Shown: positions 20,701-32,052, counted from the stretch's first letter. The stretch: DNA of 64,000 bases from Halichondria panicea (GCF_963675165.1 NC_087380.1:1603803-1667802), one strand, 5' to 3'. Program-made: numbers and translations. The notes: generated by a model from the letters alone, not told the origin.

Positions 20701-22477
20701 CTCTTGTACAGTTTGTGTTTGTGAGTTATAGGTACATAAACCCAAGGAAGATTGCATAGGTGGAATTGCTGTTGTAATATTTATGTTCACTATTTCAGGA
20801 GCTTGTTTTGATTTACCACCACTAATGGATGGAGGCATTGCCTACACTGGTGGACTTGTTGACAGCAGACCTATTAATACCATTGCTATCGTCACTTGTG
20901 ACAATGGCTACACTCTCACTACTGGAGGTGGAGGGAGTTTCAGAGCTTGTCAGAATGATGGGACCTGGGATGGAACTACTCCAACCTGTCAATGTGAGTT
21001 CCACTACATCTTAACAGTTACTTTACCTTTCTTGATACAGTAAACAAAGTAACCACTGAACCACCCACCACCTGTCCTGACCTCACTGTACCAGCCAATG
21101 GAGTGATCAGCTACAATATTGGGACTGCTAGTCCGAGACCAGTGGGCACTGTGGCCACCTACACCTGTGTCACTGGCTACACTCTCAATGGAGGCAGCAC
21201 CAGGACTTGTGGGAGTGATGGAGTGTGGAGTGGGTCAACTCCAGCTTGTCAAGGTAAGGAGTACTAATCTAAATGGTTAATAGATTGTGCTGTCTCCACA
21301 GCCACCTGTCCTGACCTTACTCCACCAACCAATGGAGTGATCATCTACAGCTCTAGTACCTCACCACACCCTCAGGGAACCGTGGCTAAACAGATCTGCT
21401 TGAATGGATACGTACCCTCCACTACCAGCACTGCTACCAGAGTGTGTGGAGCTGACAGATTGTGGAGTGGATCAGCTCTCACTTGTCAATGTAAACTAGT
21501 ACAATGAACTACCAGAGTTACAATCCTCCACCCCCACAGTACCTCCTGTTTACGTCTCCATGGGAACCACCAACTATGCTGCTATGAACTCACAGGTTGC
21601 CATAGACACCATCGGAGATACCACTGAGACAGCATTGACTTGCAGAAATGACTCAACTATTTGCTGTACAGGACAAGATAATCCCAATAGTGCCAATGGA
21701 TTAGGAGATTGGCTGTTTCCGAATGGAACAGTTGTCACTAGGAGTCAGGACATTACTGATTCAGACACTGATCTACTGTACATTGTTGGAGATACAGGTG
21801 CACTCAGACTCCATCGTCGAGGGTCTGTGTCAGGCCCCACTGGCTTCTACTGCTGTGTGATTCCTGGAAATACTGGAGTAGATATGACATTCTGTGTGCA
21901 GTTAGGTAAGTGGGTCTGTGTTATGCATTAATTGATTGTTGAGATGAGCGCAGCATGTATTGTGGTACTTGTCATACACTCCATTACAGCCTCTACTGAT
22001 GAGAGCTCTCTCTGTCAGAGTGACAACACTGGTGCTGTGGTGGGAGGAGTGGTGGCCCTGGTAGCAGTGATTGCAGTGACTGTAGTGATGGTGACCTACC
22101 TAGTGCTCCGGTACAAGAGAGGAGGGAAAATGTGAGTTTGAGTTATTTAAGTGGTTTGTGTCATTAGTTTTAAGTAGACACACTTTATCGTGTGCAAACA
22201 AGCTTCATATGGACTAAACAAACTGAAAGCTTTTATTGTTATAATTACTAACTAAGTAATATCTGTTCTCTCCACACACAGGACTGTTCCTCGAGATATC
22301 TCCCTTACTGATCAGGGTCAAAGTGCAGCCGCTACCTACGAGACCGTCACTGCCACTTATGAGGAGATCCCAGCCTCCAGAGAGGTCAAAAGTGACTACA
22401 GCTACACACAGAACAATGCCTACTCGACTGTGAGTGGGCGTGAGGCTCCAGCTGCTGAAGGAATATACGATAACTGA
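17762..22477 (+). CDS. Gene C: 12-sushi/Ig transmembrane receptor with tyrosine-motif tail
   Basis: Sixteen exons give an uninterrupted 1024-aa product. Signal peptide 17762-17825 (METQSVLLLLLCAVSTCWGQ). Sushi exons: 17931-18107, 18164-18346, 18449-18661, 18731-18916, 18970-19155, 19211-19381, 19699-19893, 19981-20193, 20502-20687, 20799-20993, 21041-21253, 21302-21490. Each has a CP.L..P.NG start, a TYTC or HSC centre, GYTL and WSGS.P.C. Three longer ones (18449, 19981, 21041) begin with a linker like [15 protein letters not shown]. The Ig-like exon is 21540-21905 (LTCRNDSTICC, GDWLFPNGT, FYCCVIP), the helix 21990-22131, and the tail 22282-22477 with YETV, YEEI, YSYT, YSTV and terminal YDN. 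Sushi domains commonly bind proteins or glycans, as in complement regulators and selectins. It is the fullest intact member of the cluster; ligand and function unknown. Confidence 0.88.
18396..18427 (+). pseudogene. Relic of a deleted sushi exon in a gene C intron
   Basis: After the acceptor-like CACTATTTCAG the sequence GAACTTGTTCTGATTTACCA matches the start of the sushi exon at 18970 (and 20799, 27972), then stops abruptly and joins the 3' intron of the next exon. Most of one sushi exon has been deleted here. Confidence 0.7.
19400..19690. repeat. Intron insertion duplicated with sushi exons, copy 1
   Basis: About 290 bp beginning TAGCTAGATCTTACCATGGC and containing TTTTGCGAGCATCCAACATA, repeated nearly identically at 20212-20500. 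The inner part resembles the element at 56490-56700 (GCGAGCATCAAACATTTGCG), so it is an inserted small transposon. The spacing between copies (about 812 bp) shows it was copied together with a pair of sushi exons. Confidence 0.8.
20212..20500. repeat. Intron insertion duplicated with sushi exons, copy 2
   Basis: Second copy of the 19400-19690 block, about 812 bp downstream, with few differences and a small deletion near 20447. It marks the boundary of an internal tandem duplication covering one linker-type and one short sushi exon of gene C. Confidence 0.8.
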
Positions 22478-22638
22478 ACTATCACATGACTCATCGTTTA
22501 ATTTGTATTTCTAGTTGATGCAGAGCATGTAGATATTATAATTATTATACGTGCTTCATCAGCCCACTATGTTCGTTTTCTTTTAGTAAACGTTATTTTA
22601 TAAAAATTGATAAAGCATAAACACTATATAAATTGTAC

Positions 22639-22820
22639 TACCGTGTAGCACGAAATTTTCGAGGCCCTTATATTTCGTGGAATGGCCTCTAAAAGCATTT
22701 CGTTGCAGTGGAATGACTGCTTTCCGGAAAAGCTACACATTTTAAACTTCAATTTTCGTATATACTAACCCACAAAATCCGCGAAAATTAAGCCCCTCGA
22801 AAATTTCGCGCTATAGGGTA
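22639..22820. mobile_element. MITE between genes C and D
   Basis: Ends CACGAAATTTTCGAGGCCCT and CCCCTCGAAAATTTCGCGCT are inverted repeats, 182 bp apart, bounded by TAC and GTA. A half copy of the same family is at about 47880-47951. No coding sequence. Confidence 0.75.
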
Positions 22821-22835
22821 TGTTAACAGGCATGG

Positions 22836-22862
22836 GGTGGGTAAAGATCATTAATGGAACAA
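22836..22862 (+). promoter_or_regulatory. Conserved motif upstream of gene D
   Basis: GGGTAAAGATCATTAATGGA, 37-63 bp before the start codon of gene D, is the same word as upstream of B, C, E and F. It lies just after the MITE at 22639-22820. Confidence 0.6.
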
Positions 22863-22898
22863 CTTCCAAAGATTACTGTGTGTAAGAGGTTGCATGCA

Positions 22899-25454
22899 AT
22901 GAAGACTCAAGGTGTTCTGCTGTTATTGCTGTGTGCTGTGTCCACCTGCTGGGGACAGCAAGGTAAATCCTGTGATAATGATTGGTAGTAGGTATGAGCT
23001 ATGACTATGAACTTGGTTTGAACCTTGTATCACTCAACAGTTTCCCTCACTCTGGGATCTGGTCCTGTCATCACCACTAACAACACGGAGATCTTTATCA
23101 CTGATATTGGAGAGGATGCTGTTGGTGGTCTGCCTTCTCTCACCTGTCACACTGACCTCACTACCTGCTGTAGGAGTAACGCTGACAACAATGGCATGGG
23201 GTCACTAGGACAGTGGACGTTTCCTGATGGGAGTGTGATGCTGGGAAATGGTGCCTCAATGACTACTGGACAGCAGTTCTACTTCGTAAGGAATGAACCT
23301 CAGGTCATCAAACTGTCTCGTAGAGATAACGTCAATCCCCTCACTCCAACCGGATCATACTGTACCAACTATTGGAGGAAATATGACCCTCTGTGTTAAC
23401 CTGGGTGGGTGAGTGGATTGCACAATCGTCAGTAACCTGTACACAGTGGTGTGTATGTCCCTTCCTCCCCCTACCAATGGAGTAATCTCGTACTCTGACC
23501 CTACAATGGGTCTGAACACTGTGGCCACCTACACCTGTAACATTGGCTATGCTCTCACTGGAGACACCATCAGGTCTTGTTGGAGTGATGGAGTGTGGAG
23601 TGGATCAGCTCCAACTTGTCAAGGTGTTAAAATTGGATCGAGATACATCAGTGTGCTTACATGGGAAATTATTTTCATGCTATAATTTGATACTTTATCC
23701 CCCCACAGTCGCCACTGTCACCTGCTCTGATGATCTCCCAACCATCTCTAATGGAGGCATAACCTATATGTTTGGGTTCACTAACAGCAGACCTGTGGGT
23801 GCTACAGCCACTTACATTTGTTTTAGTGGCTACCGTCTGACTGGAGTGTCAGTAAGAACTTGTGGGAGTGATGGATTGTGGAGCTCAATAACAGCTCCAG
23901 TGTGTGAGGGTAAGGAATGAATAATGTGTACGTTGAGTGTATCTGTTCCCATATAGTGATAACCTGCTTTGACCTATCTTCACTGGTAAATGGAAACGTC
24001 CACTATGGTGGTGCTGGATCCCCTGGCAGTAGACCAGTAGACACTGTGGTCACATACAACTGTAACACTGGCTTCACTCTCACTGGAGGCAGCACCAGGA
24101 CTTGTGGGAGTGATGGAATGTGGAGTGGGTCAGCTCCAACTTGTCAGCGTAAGTGGAATGTGTTTGTTTGTCGTGTGAATCTGTTTCCATTCAGAAATCA
24201 CGTGCACTGATCTGCTCTCACCGCCTAATAATGGAGCTATTTCCTATAATGGTGGATCCACTGACATCAGACCTATCAACACCATAGCTACACACAGCTG
24301 CAACACTGGCTACACTCTCAATGGAGAGTGTGTCAGAAGGACAGAACATGGAATGGTTCACCTCCAACTTGTCAAGGTGAGGACAAATAGTTACCAATAG
24401 TTGTTAGTGGACTCCTTGTTGACAGTTTCCTGTGGCCCCCCTCCCTCTATTACCAACGGATATCCCGGACAACCAACCAGCACAATGATCGGAGGAGAGG
24501 CGATCTACACCTGTGACACTGGATTCATTCTTATTGGCTTTGAAACCATCATGTGTTTGAGTACTGGTAACTGGAGCACCTCACCGTCCTGTCAGAGTAA
24601 GTGCGGCAGTTTTTTTATTTTATTATTACCACCGCCCTATAGCCCCTCCCCCTGTGTACTTGTCCCTCTCCTCCACCAACTATTTGTCTGGGCTCTCTGA
24701 GATCCCCCTGTCCTCCATGGGAGAGGGGAGTGGCCTCGTCTGTCATACTGACCTTGCTGGCTGCTGTGAGGGGAACACAGGAGATTGGTACTATCCTAAC
24801 GGTTCTGTTGTTATGGAGGATGGAGCGTTGTATGTTAGCAGAGGTCAGATGAGTGTCAGTCTGATGATGAGTGGAACAGCTACTGCTCCTGGTGGTGTCT
24901 ACTGCTGTGTGGTGCCTACCAGTGGAGGGATGAGCACAGCATGCAATGTGTTAGGTTAGTGCTGACAATAATTACACTGTTGGGTTGTCATTGTCCCATA
25001 TTCCATTACAGCCTCTACTGATGATCATGAGAGCTCTGAGTCTCCCTCTAGATCTGACAACACTGGTGCTGTGGTGGGAGGAGTGGTGGCCCTGGTAGCG
25101 GTGGTGGTGATTGCAGTGACTGTAGTGATGGTGACCTACCTAGTGCTCCGGTACAAGAGAGGAGGGAAAATGTGAGTTTGTTTAAAGTGGTTTGTGGTTT
25201 GTGTAACTTACGGACTAAACAAAAGGAAAGCCATAACTACTTCACTTATTTCTACACACAGGACTGTTACTCAAGATATCCCCCTTACTGAGCAGGGTCA
25301 AAGTGCAGCCGCTACCTACGAGACCGTCCACGCCACTTATAAGGAGATCCCAGCCTCCAGAGAGGTCAAAGGTGACTACAGCTACACACAGAACAATTCC
25401 TACTTGACTGTGAGTGGGCACGACAACACAGAGACTCCAGCTGTGGAAATATAA
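22899..25454 (+). pseudogene. Gene D: frameshifted Ig/sushi/Ig receptor copy
   Basis: Signal peptide 22899-22962 (MKTQGVLLLLLCAVSTCWGQ); first Ig-like exon 23041-23404; sushi exons 23447-23623, 23709-23909, 23957-24148, 24195-24376 and 24426-24596; second Ig-like exon 24643-24954 (LVCHTDLAGCC, GDWYYPNGSV, GVYCCVVP); helix exon 25012-25171; tail 25262-25454. Two exons have lengths out of phase. The first Ig exon (364 bp) lacks a few bases at the YCC motif, so it reads SYCTNYWRKYDPLC-stop. The fourth sushi exon (182 bp) shifts frame after TLNGE, with RTWNGSPPTC in another frame. The downstream exons are clean. The tail diverges from the others: YKEI for YEEI, YLTV for YSTV, and no terminal YDN. 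Probably a recent pseudogene, or an assembly with errors; alternative splicing around the broken exons could still leave a usable product. Confidence 0.72.
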
Positions 25455-26129
25455 ATTATGATAACTGAACTTCATTATGTTTTTAGCTCATGCAGATGTG
25501 AATATAGTTTCAGTGTACAATATTTAGCTACTGTAGGAGCTCCTCCCCTCATCCTCCTTCTCACAAATGATGCATGTTTAGACAACATTTTCAATGAAAG
25601 TGGTTTCACGATAAGTTCAAAGTCACATGACTACACAGCTGGATCATAGACTTGCCTGTTGAGGTCGTAGTGTCATTCCAGCACTGGAGGCTCCCTTGTT
25701 GGACCCGTACTGAAGACTGGTCACCATGTTCCCCTCTTGAATCACCTCAGACGAGAAGTCCCTCTCATTCTCTCAGCTTCTTTTAGCCGAAAAACATTCT
25801 TACGAGCAGTATACGGCTCAAGGCTATGATCCCAAACAGCACCTTCATATTAGTGTGTGTGCATGTTGACATTAAATGCATTTCTCTACAGTGGACACTA
25901 TATACAGCCATTTCCTGAACAGTGGACTCTAATCTTTGATCTTTGATAATTACATTTGCCTGGTATTGTGGTAAGAGGTAATTAATTATTTTATGTGTCA
26001 TTCACCATCACTATTGCTGCACAATCCTTATAAGAAATAATTATAATTATAATCAGAAATAGCCAAGGTATATATATATAGATGTGCATACCTGTATTGT
26101 TGTCATGTGACACACTGCATAGACGCCCT

Positions 26130-27134
26130 CCTAAATACTGTACATGCTCGACAGTGGAGGAGGGACTGCATGAGTTACCATGCAGGAGCTTAGTGGTGTA
26201 TGATGATCAAATCAAATGGTGAGCCATTCACACAGTCTGTGTTGAGATAATCATTTCTTCCTTTAGGGTTGTGGATACGTCCAAGGAACTAACTGCCAAA
26301 GTAATTCCTGCTATTGCTTTTTTCACATTCCAAGGTAATCATATAATTATTACCATTACCTTATAGTGTTCTCATAATATCTGTGTGTTTTGTTTGACCC
26401 CTTCCCCCTACCTGTGTACTGTACCAGCTGTCACTACCCCCTCCCCCCACTCCTTGCAGCACTGGATACTAGAAGGTCTACTCCCCTAACTTGTGTCAAG
26501 GCACTGCCAATGATACCGTCTCTCCACAGACACAGGGCAAACAATGAGTGTGTTCCTACCTCTAGTCTCATCCCCACACCCAATATCCGCTCTCATTAAC
26601 TGCTTAGAGGTCTGTGTAGGAGGCTAACAAAATACTGGCTTCAAAATGTGTATATAATAAGTCTATTTATTCCCTCCTCCCCCCCCCCGCACACACACAC
26701 ACACACACGCACACACACATTGTAGAGTTGATATCGACTCTGTTTGCTCAGGCCAATGTACGCATGACTGTGGTGGGTCATAACCATGGCAACAATTGGT
26801 GCTGTCCCATCCTAGGCTCTGATCACATGATCTGCTACGCTAGACACACTGGCTATGGGGGCTATGGAACGTGAGTGCATAGCAGACTAGTACAACTATG
26901 GTACACACTTTGACCCAAAATTATGCCATTTTTTCACTATTTGGGCTGGCCCTGCCCTGTTGTTGTGATATGCACAACTAAGAGTTTTCGGTAAAAATGT
27001 ATTACATGACTACATAAGTCTGAATACCTTACACCCCCCCCTCTAGTTGGATGAGGGGATCGCGTGTGTTGGTACTCAAGGAGCAGGGACAGTACAGCAC
27101 TTACGTCAGAATGGAAGATGGCAGGGTCATCTGA
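26130..27134 (+). pseudogene. 3' fragment of the purple acid phosphatase-like gene, copy 2 (degraded)
   Basis: Copy of 16449-17395, sharing its 5' flank (CATGTGACACACTGCAT). Exons correspond at about 26130-26218, 26267-26334, 26460-26545, 26726-26870 and 27047-27134. Lesions: an insertion after TACATGCTCGACAGTGGAGG introduces a stop, one base is missing in the AFFHIP segment (reads AFFTFQ), and GYQK became GY-stop. The last two exons (VVGHNHGNNWCC, WMRGSRVLVL, ending DGRVI-stop) are still clean. It lies between genes D and E just as copy 1 lies between B and C, so it was copied as part of a larger segment and decayed. Confidence 0.8.
26692..26720. repeat. (CA)n microsatellite
   Basis: Short CA tract next to the splice acceptor of the fourth phosphatase exon in copy 2; copy 1 has a shorter tract at the same place (16952-16966). 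Confidence 0.85.
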
Positions 27135-27291
27135 TTCATAATGACTGTTAGCATTTATAGCTACACTGATCAATTTTCTGTTAAAAAGTACATAATCTGC
27201 AATGACATTCAAATATTAAATCTACATTCTCAACTCAGCGGTTAGGGTGGGAAAAGTGTGTGTGTTTGAGTGGCTAAGGTTGCTGGCCATG

Positions 27292-27316
27292 TGGGTGGGT
27301 AAAGATCATTACTGGA
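27292..27316 (+). promoter_or_regulatory. Conserved motif upstream of gene E
   Basis: GTGGGTAAAGATCATTACTG, about 40-65 bp before the gene E start, is the family upstream motif with one change (ATTACTG for ATTAATG). Confidence 0.55.
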
Positions 27317-27356
27317 AAATAACTGTTTTGGATGTGTCTCATACAAGATGCAAAGA

Positions 27357-30300
27357 ATGGAGACTCAAGGTGTTCTGCTTCAGCTACTTTTGTTGTGTGC
27401 TGTGTCTACCTGCTGGGGACAGCAAGGTAATCCTGTGGTAATGATTTGTTATGGTAGTAGGTGCACAATAATCCTATCACTTTCTCACAGTGATCTGCTT
27501 GTCCCTCTCTCCCCCCACCAATGGAGTCATCTCCTACTCTGATACAACACTGGGCAATGGTACTGTGGCCACCTACATATGTACCACTGGCTACACTCTC
27601 ATTGAAGATACCACCAGGACTTGTGGGAGTGATGGAATGTGGAGTGGGTTTGCTCCAACTTGTCAGCGTAAGTGGAATGAACTTTGTACTGTTTGTTTGT
27701 TGAGTGTATCGTCTCCCATACAGCTAACTGCCGTGACTTACCCTCACTGACCAACGGGATGATTATGTACAGTGCTGGATCCACTGACAACAGACCTTTC
27801 AGCTCTACAGCTGTGCACTCCTGCAACCCTGGCTACACTCTCACTGGAGGTATCAGCAGGGTCTGTGTGAGTGGAGGGAGATGGAGTGGGTCAGCTCCAA
27901 TTTGTCAGCGTATACGTAAAGTGGAATTGAATTTGTACTGTTGAATGTATAATTTATGTTCACTATTTCAGGACCTTGTTTTGATTTACCACAACTAATG
28001 AATGGAGGCATTACCTACACTGATGGACTTGCTGACAGCAGACCTATTAATACCGTTGCTACCTACACTTGTGACAATGGCTACACTCTCACTACTGGAG
28101 GGAGTTTCAGACAATGTCAGAATGATGGCACCTGGAGTGGGTCAGCTCCAACCTGTCAATGTTAGTTCCACTACATCTTAACAGTTGCTTCACCTTTCTT
28201 GATACAGTGAACACAGTACCCACTGAACCACCAACCACCTGTCCTGACCTCACTGTACCAGGCAATGGAATGATCAGCTACAATATGGGGACTTTTAGTC
28301 CGAGACCAGTGGACACTGTGGCCACCTACACCTGTACCACTGGCTACACTCTCAATGGAGGCAGCACCAGGACTTGTGGGAGTAATGGGACCTGGAGTGG
28401 GTTTGCTCCAATATGTCAGCGTACGTGGAATGGACTTTATACTGTTTGTTTGTTGAGTGTATCGTCTCCCATGCAGCTAACTGCCCTGACTTACCCTCAC
28501 TGACCAATGGGATGATTATGTACAGTGCTGGATCCACTGACAACATACCTTTCCTCTCTAGTGCTACACACTCCTGCAACCCTGGCTACACTCTCACTGG
28601 AGGTACCATCAGGGCTTGTGTGAGTGGAGGGATCTGGACTGGGTCAGCTCCAACTTGTCAACGTAAGTGGAATTGAATTTGTACTGTATAATTTATGTTC
28701 ACTATTATTTTCAGGAGCTTGTTTTGATTTACCACCACTAATGAATGGAGGCATTACCTACGCTGGTGGACTTGTTGACAGCAGACCTATTAATACCATT
28801 GCTACCTTCACTTGTGACAATGGCTACACTCTCACTGGAGGGGGTTTCAAAACTTGTCAGAAAGATGGGACCTGGAGTGGATCAGCTGTAAGCTGTCAAT
28901 GTGAGTTTCCACTACATCTTAATAGTTGCTTTACATTTATTGATACAGTGAACACAGGACCCACTGAACCATCCACCACCTGTTCTGACCTCACTGTACC
29001 AGCCAATGGAATGATTGGCTACAATATGGGGACTGCTAGTCTGAGACCAGTGGGCACTGTGGCCACCTACACCTGTAACACTGGCTACACACTCAATGGA
29101 GACGTCACCAGGACTTGTGGGAGTGATGGAGTGTGGAGTGGGTCAGCTCCAACTTGTCAAGGTAAGGAGAACAAGATAATCTAAATGGTTAATAGATGGT
29201 GCTGTCTCCACAGCCACCTGTCTTGACCTCACTGTACCAGTCAATGGAGTGATCATCTACAGCTCTAGTACCTCACCACACCCTCAGGGAACCATGGCTA
29301 CACAGAGCTGCTTGAATGGATACGTACCCTCCACTACCAGCACTGCTACCAGAGTGTGTAGAGCTGACAGATTGTGGAGTGGATCAGCTCTCACTTGTCA
29401 ATGTAAGCTAGTACAATGTACACTAACAGACTTACAATCCCCCACCCCCACAGTACCTCCTGTTTACGTCTCCGTGGGATCCACCAACTATCTTGCTATG
29501 AACTCACAGGTTGCCATAAATACCATCGGAGATACCACTGAGACAGCACTGACTTGCAGAACTGACTCAACTATTTGCTGTACAGCACAAGATAATTCAG
29601 GAGATTGGCTACTACCAAATGGAACAGTTGTCACTAGGAGTCAGGACATTACTGATTCAGACACTGATCTACTGTACAGTGTTGGAGATACAGGTGCACT
29701 CAGACTCCATCGTCGAGGGTCTGTGTCAGGCCCCACTGGCTCCTACTGCTGTGTGATTCCTGACAATACTGGAGCAGAACTGGCATTCTGTGTGCAGTTA
29801 GGTAAGTGGGTCTGTGTTCATCCATTAATTTAATGATTATGCCATGTTTCAGTGACTGAAGTCATCACTACCTCTCCTCTCACTACAAGTAAGTGGCACT
29901 ATCATTGAGATGAGCACAGCATTTATTGTGTTAGGTTGGTTCTGAGTTGTCTCATACATTCCATTACAGCCTCTACTGATGAGAGCTCTCTTTGTCAGAG
30001 TGACAACACTGGTGCTGTGGTGGGAGGAGTGGTGGCCCTGGTAGCAATGGTGGTGATTGCAGTGACTGTAGTGATGGTGACCTACCTAGTGCTCCGGTAC
30101 AAGAGAGGAGAGAAAATGTGAGTTTAAGTAGTTTGTGTCATTAGTTTAAGTAGACACACTTTGTTCAGTGTAAACAAGCTTCGTATGAACTAAACAAACT
30201 GAAAGCGTTATTGTCATTTACTAAGTAATATCATCTGTTCTCTCCACACACAGGACTGTTCCTCGAGATATCTCCCTTACTGACCAGGGTCAAAGTGCAG

Positions 30301-30449
30301 CCGCTACCTACGAGACCGTCCCTGCCACTTATGAGGAGATCCCATCCTCCAGAGAGGTCAAAGGTGACTACAGCTACACACAGAACAATGCCTACTCGAC
30401 TGTGAGTGGGCGTGAGGCTCCTGCTGCTAGAGGAATATACGATAACTGA
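27357..30449 (+). CDS. Gene E: 8-sushi/Ig transmembrane receptor with tyrosine-motif tail
   Basis: Thirteen exons give an uninterrupted 780-aa product. Signal peptide 27357-27426 (METQGVLLQLLLLCAVSTCW; an in-frame ATG at 27348 adds three residues). Sushi exons: 27491-27667, 27724-27915, 27972-28160, 28208-28420, 28477-28662, 28715-28900, 28949-29161, 29214-29402. Then the Ig-like exon 29454-29801 (LTCRTDSTICC, GDWLLPNGT, GSYCCVIP), the short linker exon 29853-29888 (VTEVITTSPLTTT, also in A), helix 29970-30117 (GAVVGGVVALVAMVVIAVTV, then LRYKRGEKM), and tail 30254-30449 with YETV, YEEI, YSYT, YSTV and terminal GIYDN. Exon order closely follows gene C with fewer sushi repeats. The last sushi pair and the Ig, helix and tail are nearly the same as in C, which suggests gene conversion or recent duplication. 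Confidence 0.88.
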
Positions 30450-30639
30450 ACTATCACATGACTCAAGTAGAAAACATTTGTTTAGTTTATTTTTATTTGA
30501 TACAGATATACGTACTTTACCTCTCCTTTTCACCCACAAAAATGTTATGGCACAAAACAATAATAATGTAGAATAAATTTATGATGGCTTTTAAAATAAT
30601 GATAGAATAGAAAATTGATTAACAAGGAAAACTATGTGT

Positions 30640-30661
30640 GTAGGTAAAGATCGTTAATGGA
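30640..30661 (+). promoter_or_regulatory. Upstream motif of relic F
   Basis: GTAAAGATCGTTAATGGAAC, about 20-40 bp before the F start, retains the family motif although the gene behind it is dead. Confidence 0.5.
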
Positions 30662-30681
30662 ACAACTTACAAACAGATACA

Positions 30682-31545
30682 ATGAAGAAGTTGTGCATGC
30701 AATGTAAGGTGTTCAGCTTCTGCTGCTGTTGCTGTTGTGTGCTGTGTCCACCTGCTGGGGACAGCAAGGTAATTAAGTAGATATATTCTAGCAGTCAGTT
30801 CCATAGAGTTCTCGTCTGTGTGTTCCTGTTGAGTACCATAATCTCATATCTCGATCATATGTTGTTGAGTGTAAAAAGTGGGATTAAGTCATTAATTTCA
30901 GCAGCGAAATAACAAACTTTAGCACACAAAATGTGGTTTCAACATTGATTTAACTAACATACTACCATGTAAAATGTGGGCGTGTTTTGAGCTAATCACA
31001 TGTGCAACTCAATGAATATCATTAAACTATTTTCACAGTCCCTATTATTCAAATTGTAAAAAAGACTGCCTATAAAAAATTATTCCGGAATATTTGGCAC
31101 AGGCCTACCCACTCACTGATCAACAGGATACAGTGCTGGATCCACTAGCAACAGATCTTTCCTCTCTAGTGCTATGCACACCTGCAACATTGGCTAATAG
31201 TATATAATCTCACTGGAACTAGATCTACTTTCAATGCAGGCACCAGGTTCTGTGTGAGTGGAGGAATCTGGGATCAACACCATAGCTATGCATAGCTGCA
31301 ACACTGGCTACATTCTCAATGGATACAGTGGAATAGCTCACCTCCAATTTGTCAAGGTGAGGACAAAATTACAGTAAATACCCAGTTTCCTGTGGCCCCC
31401 CTCCCACTATTACCAATGGATCTCCTGGACAACCAACCAGCACAATAATTGGAGGAGAGAGGCGACCTACACCTGTGACACTGGATTCAGTTTGCATGAG
31501 TTCTGGCAACTGGAGGCTGAGCTGCTCACCGTCATTGTCAGAGTA
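30682..31545 (+). pseudogene. Gene F: relic of a sushi receptor copy
   Basis: 30682-30768 is a signal-peptide exon in which the word GAGACTC after the usual start has been lost. The usual ATG now runs straight into TAA, and an upstream ATG reads a cysteine-rich shift frame (FCCCCCC) instead. From 31095 to 31360 there are scraps of two sushi exons (ACTGGATCCACTAGCAACAG, CAACACTGGCTACATTCTCA), and at 31384-31545 a decayed copy of the SCGPPPSITNG-type sushi exon found in D and G. No reading frame survives. Confidence 0.75.
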
Positions 31546-31599
31546 AGTCCCTCTCTAGTGTTGTCTCAAGTGTTGCCACGGCCACTATAGTACTAGTTG

Positions 31600-32050
31600 G
31601 GCGGATCTATGGGCGGATCTAGCAGAACGTGTGTAGTATAAAGGATTCAAGATTCATTGTCCGACCTCCTCTGGAATTTATGTGGCTTTCATGCACACAA
31701 TGTAATCACCAACCTATGAATTAAATTATTTGTCACTGATTTAATAGATGATTTTGATATAGAATTAAGTTCTCCAGACCCTATTTTTAATCGAGGCTGC
31801 ATGGTGCGAGAGACTATAGACCTCTAACACTATGACATCGTAGCTTGTCCAGATGTAATATGACATTCAACTGAACTGCAATAATTATAGGATTGAATTT
31901 CATGTGCACATTTCCTTTTCACTTCCTTATCAATGACTTCTATTAGTCTACAATTTGATATACCTGTGTGCATATGAATTTATTAAAAAAAAATATATAT
32001 CTAAGCAATATCATCTACAAGCTATTAGCTAGGTAATACTATTACCAGTA
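31600..32050. other. Spacer between relic F and the adhesion GPCR start
   Basis: No gene seen. A piece at 31769-31820 (TTCTCCAGACCCTATTTTTA, ATCGAGGCTGCATGGTGCGA) resembles 558-605 upstream of gene A, so it may be a diverged copy of the family's 5' flank. Confidence 0.45.
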
Positions 32051-32052
32051 TA

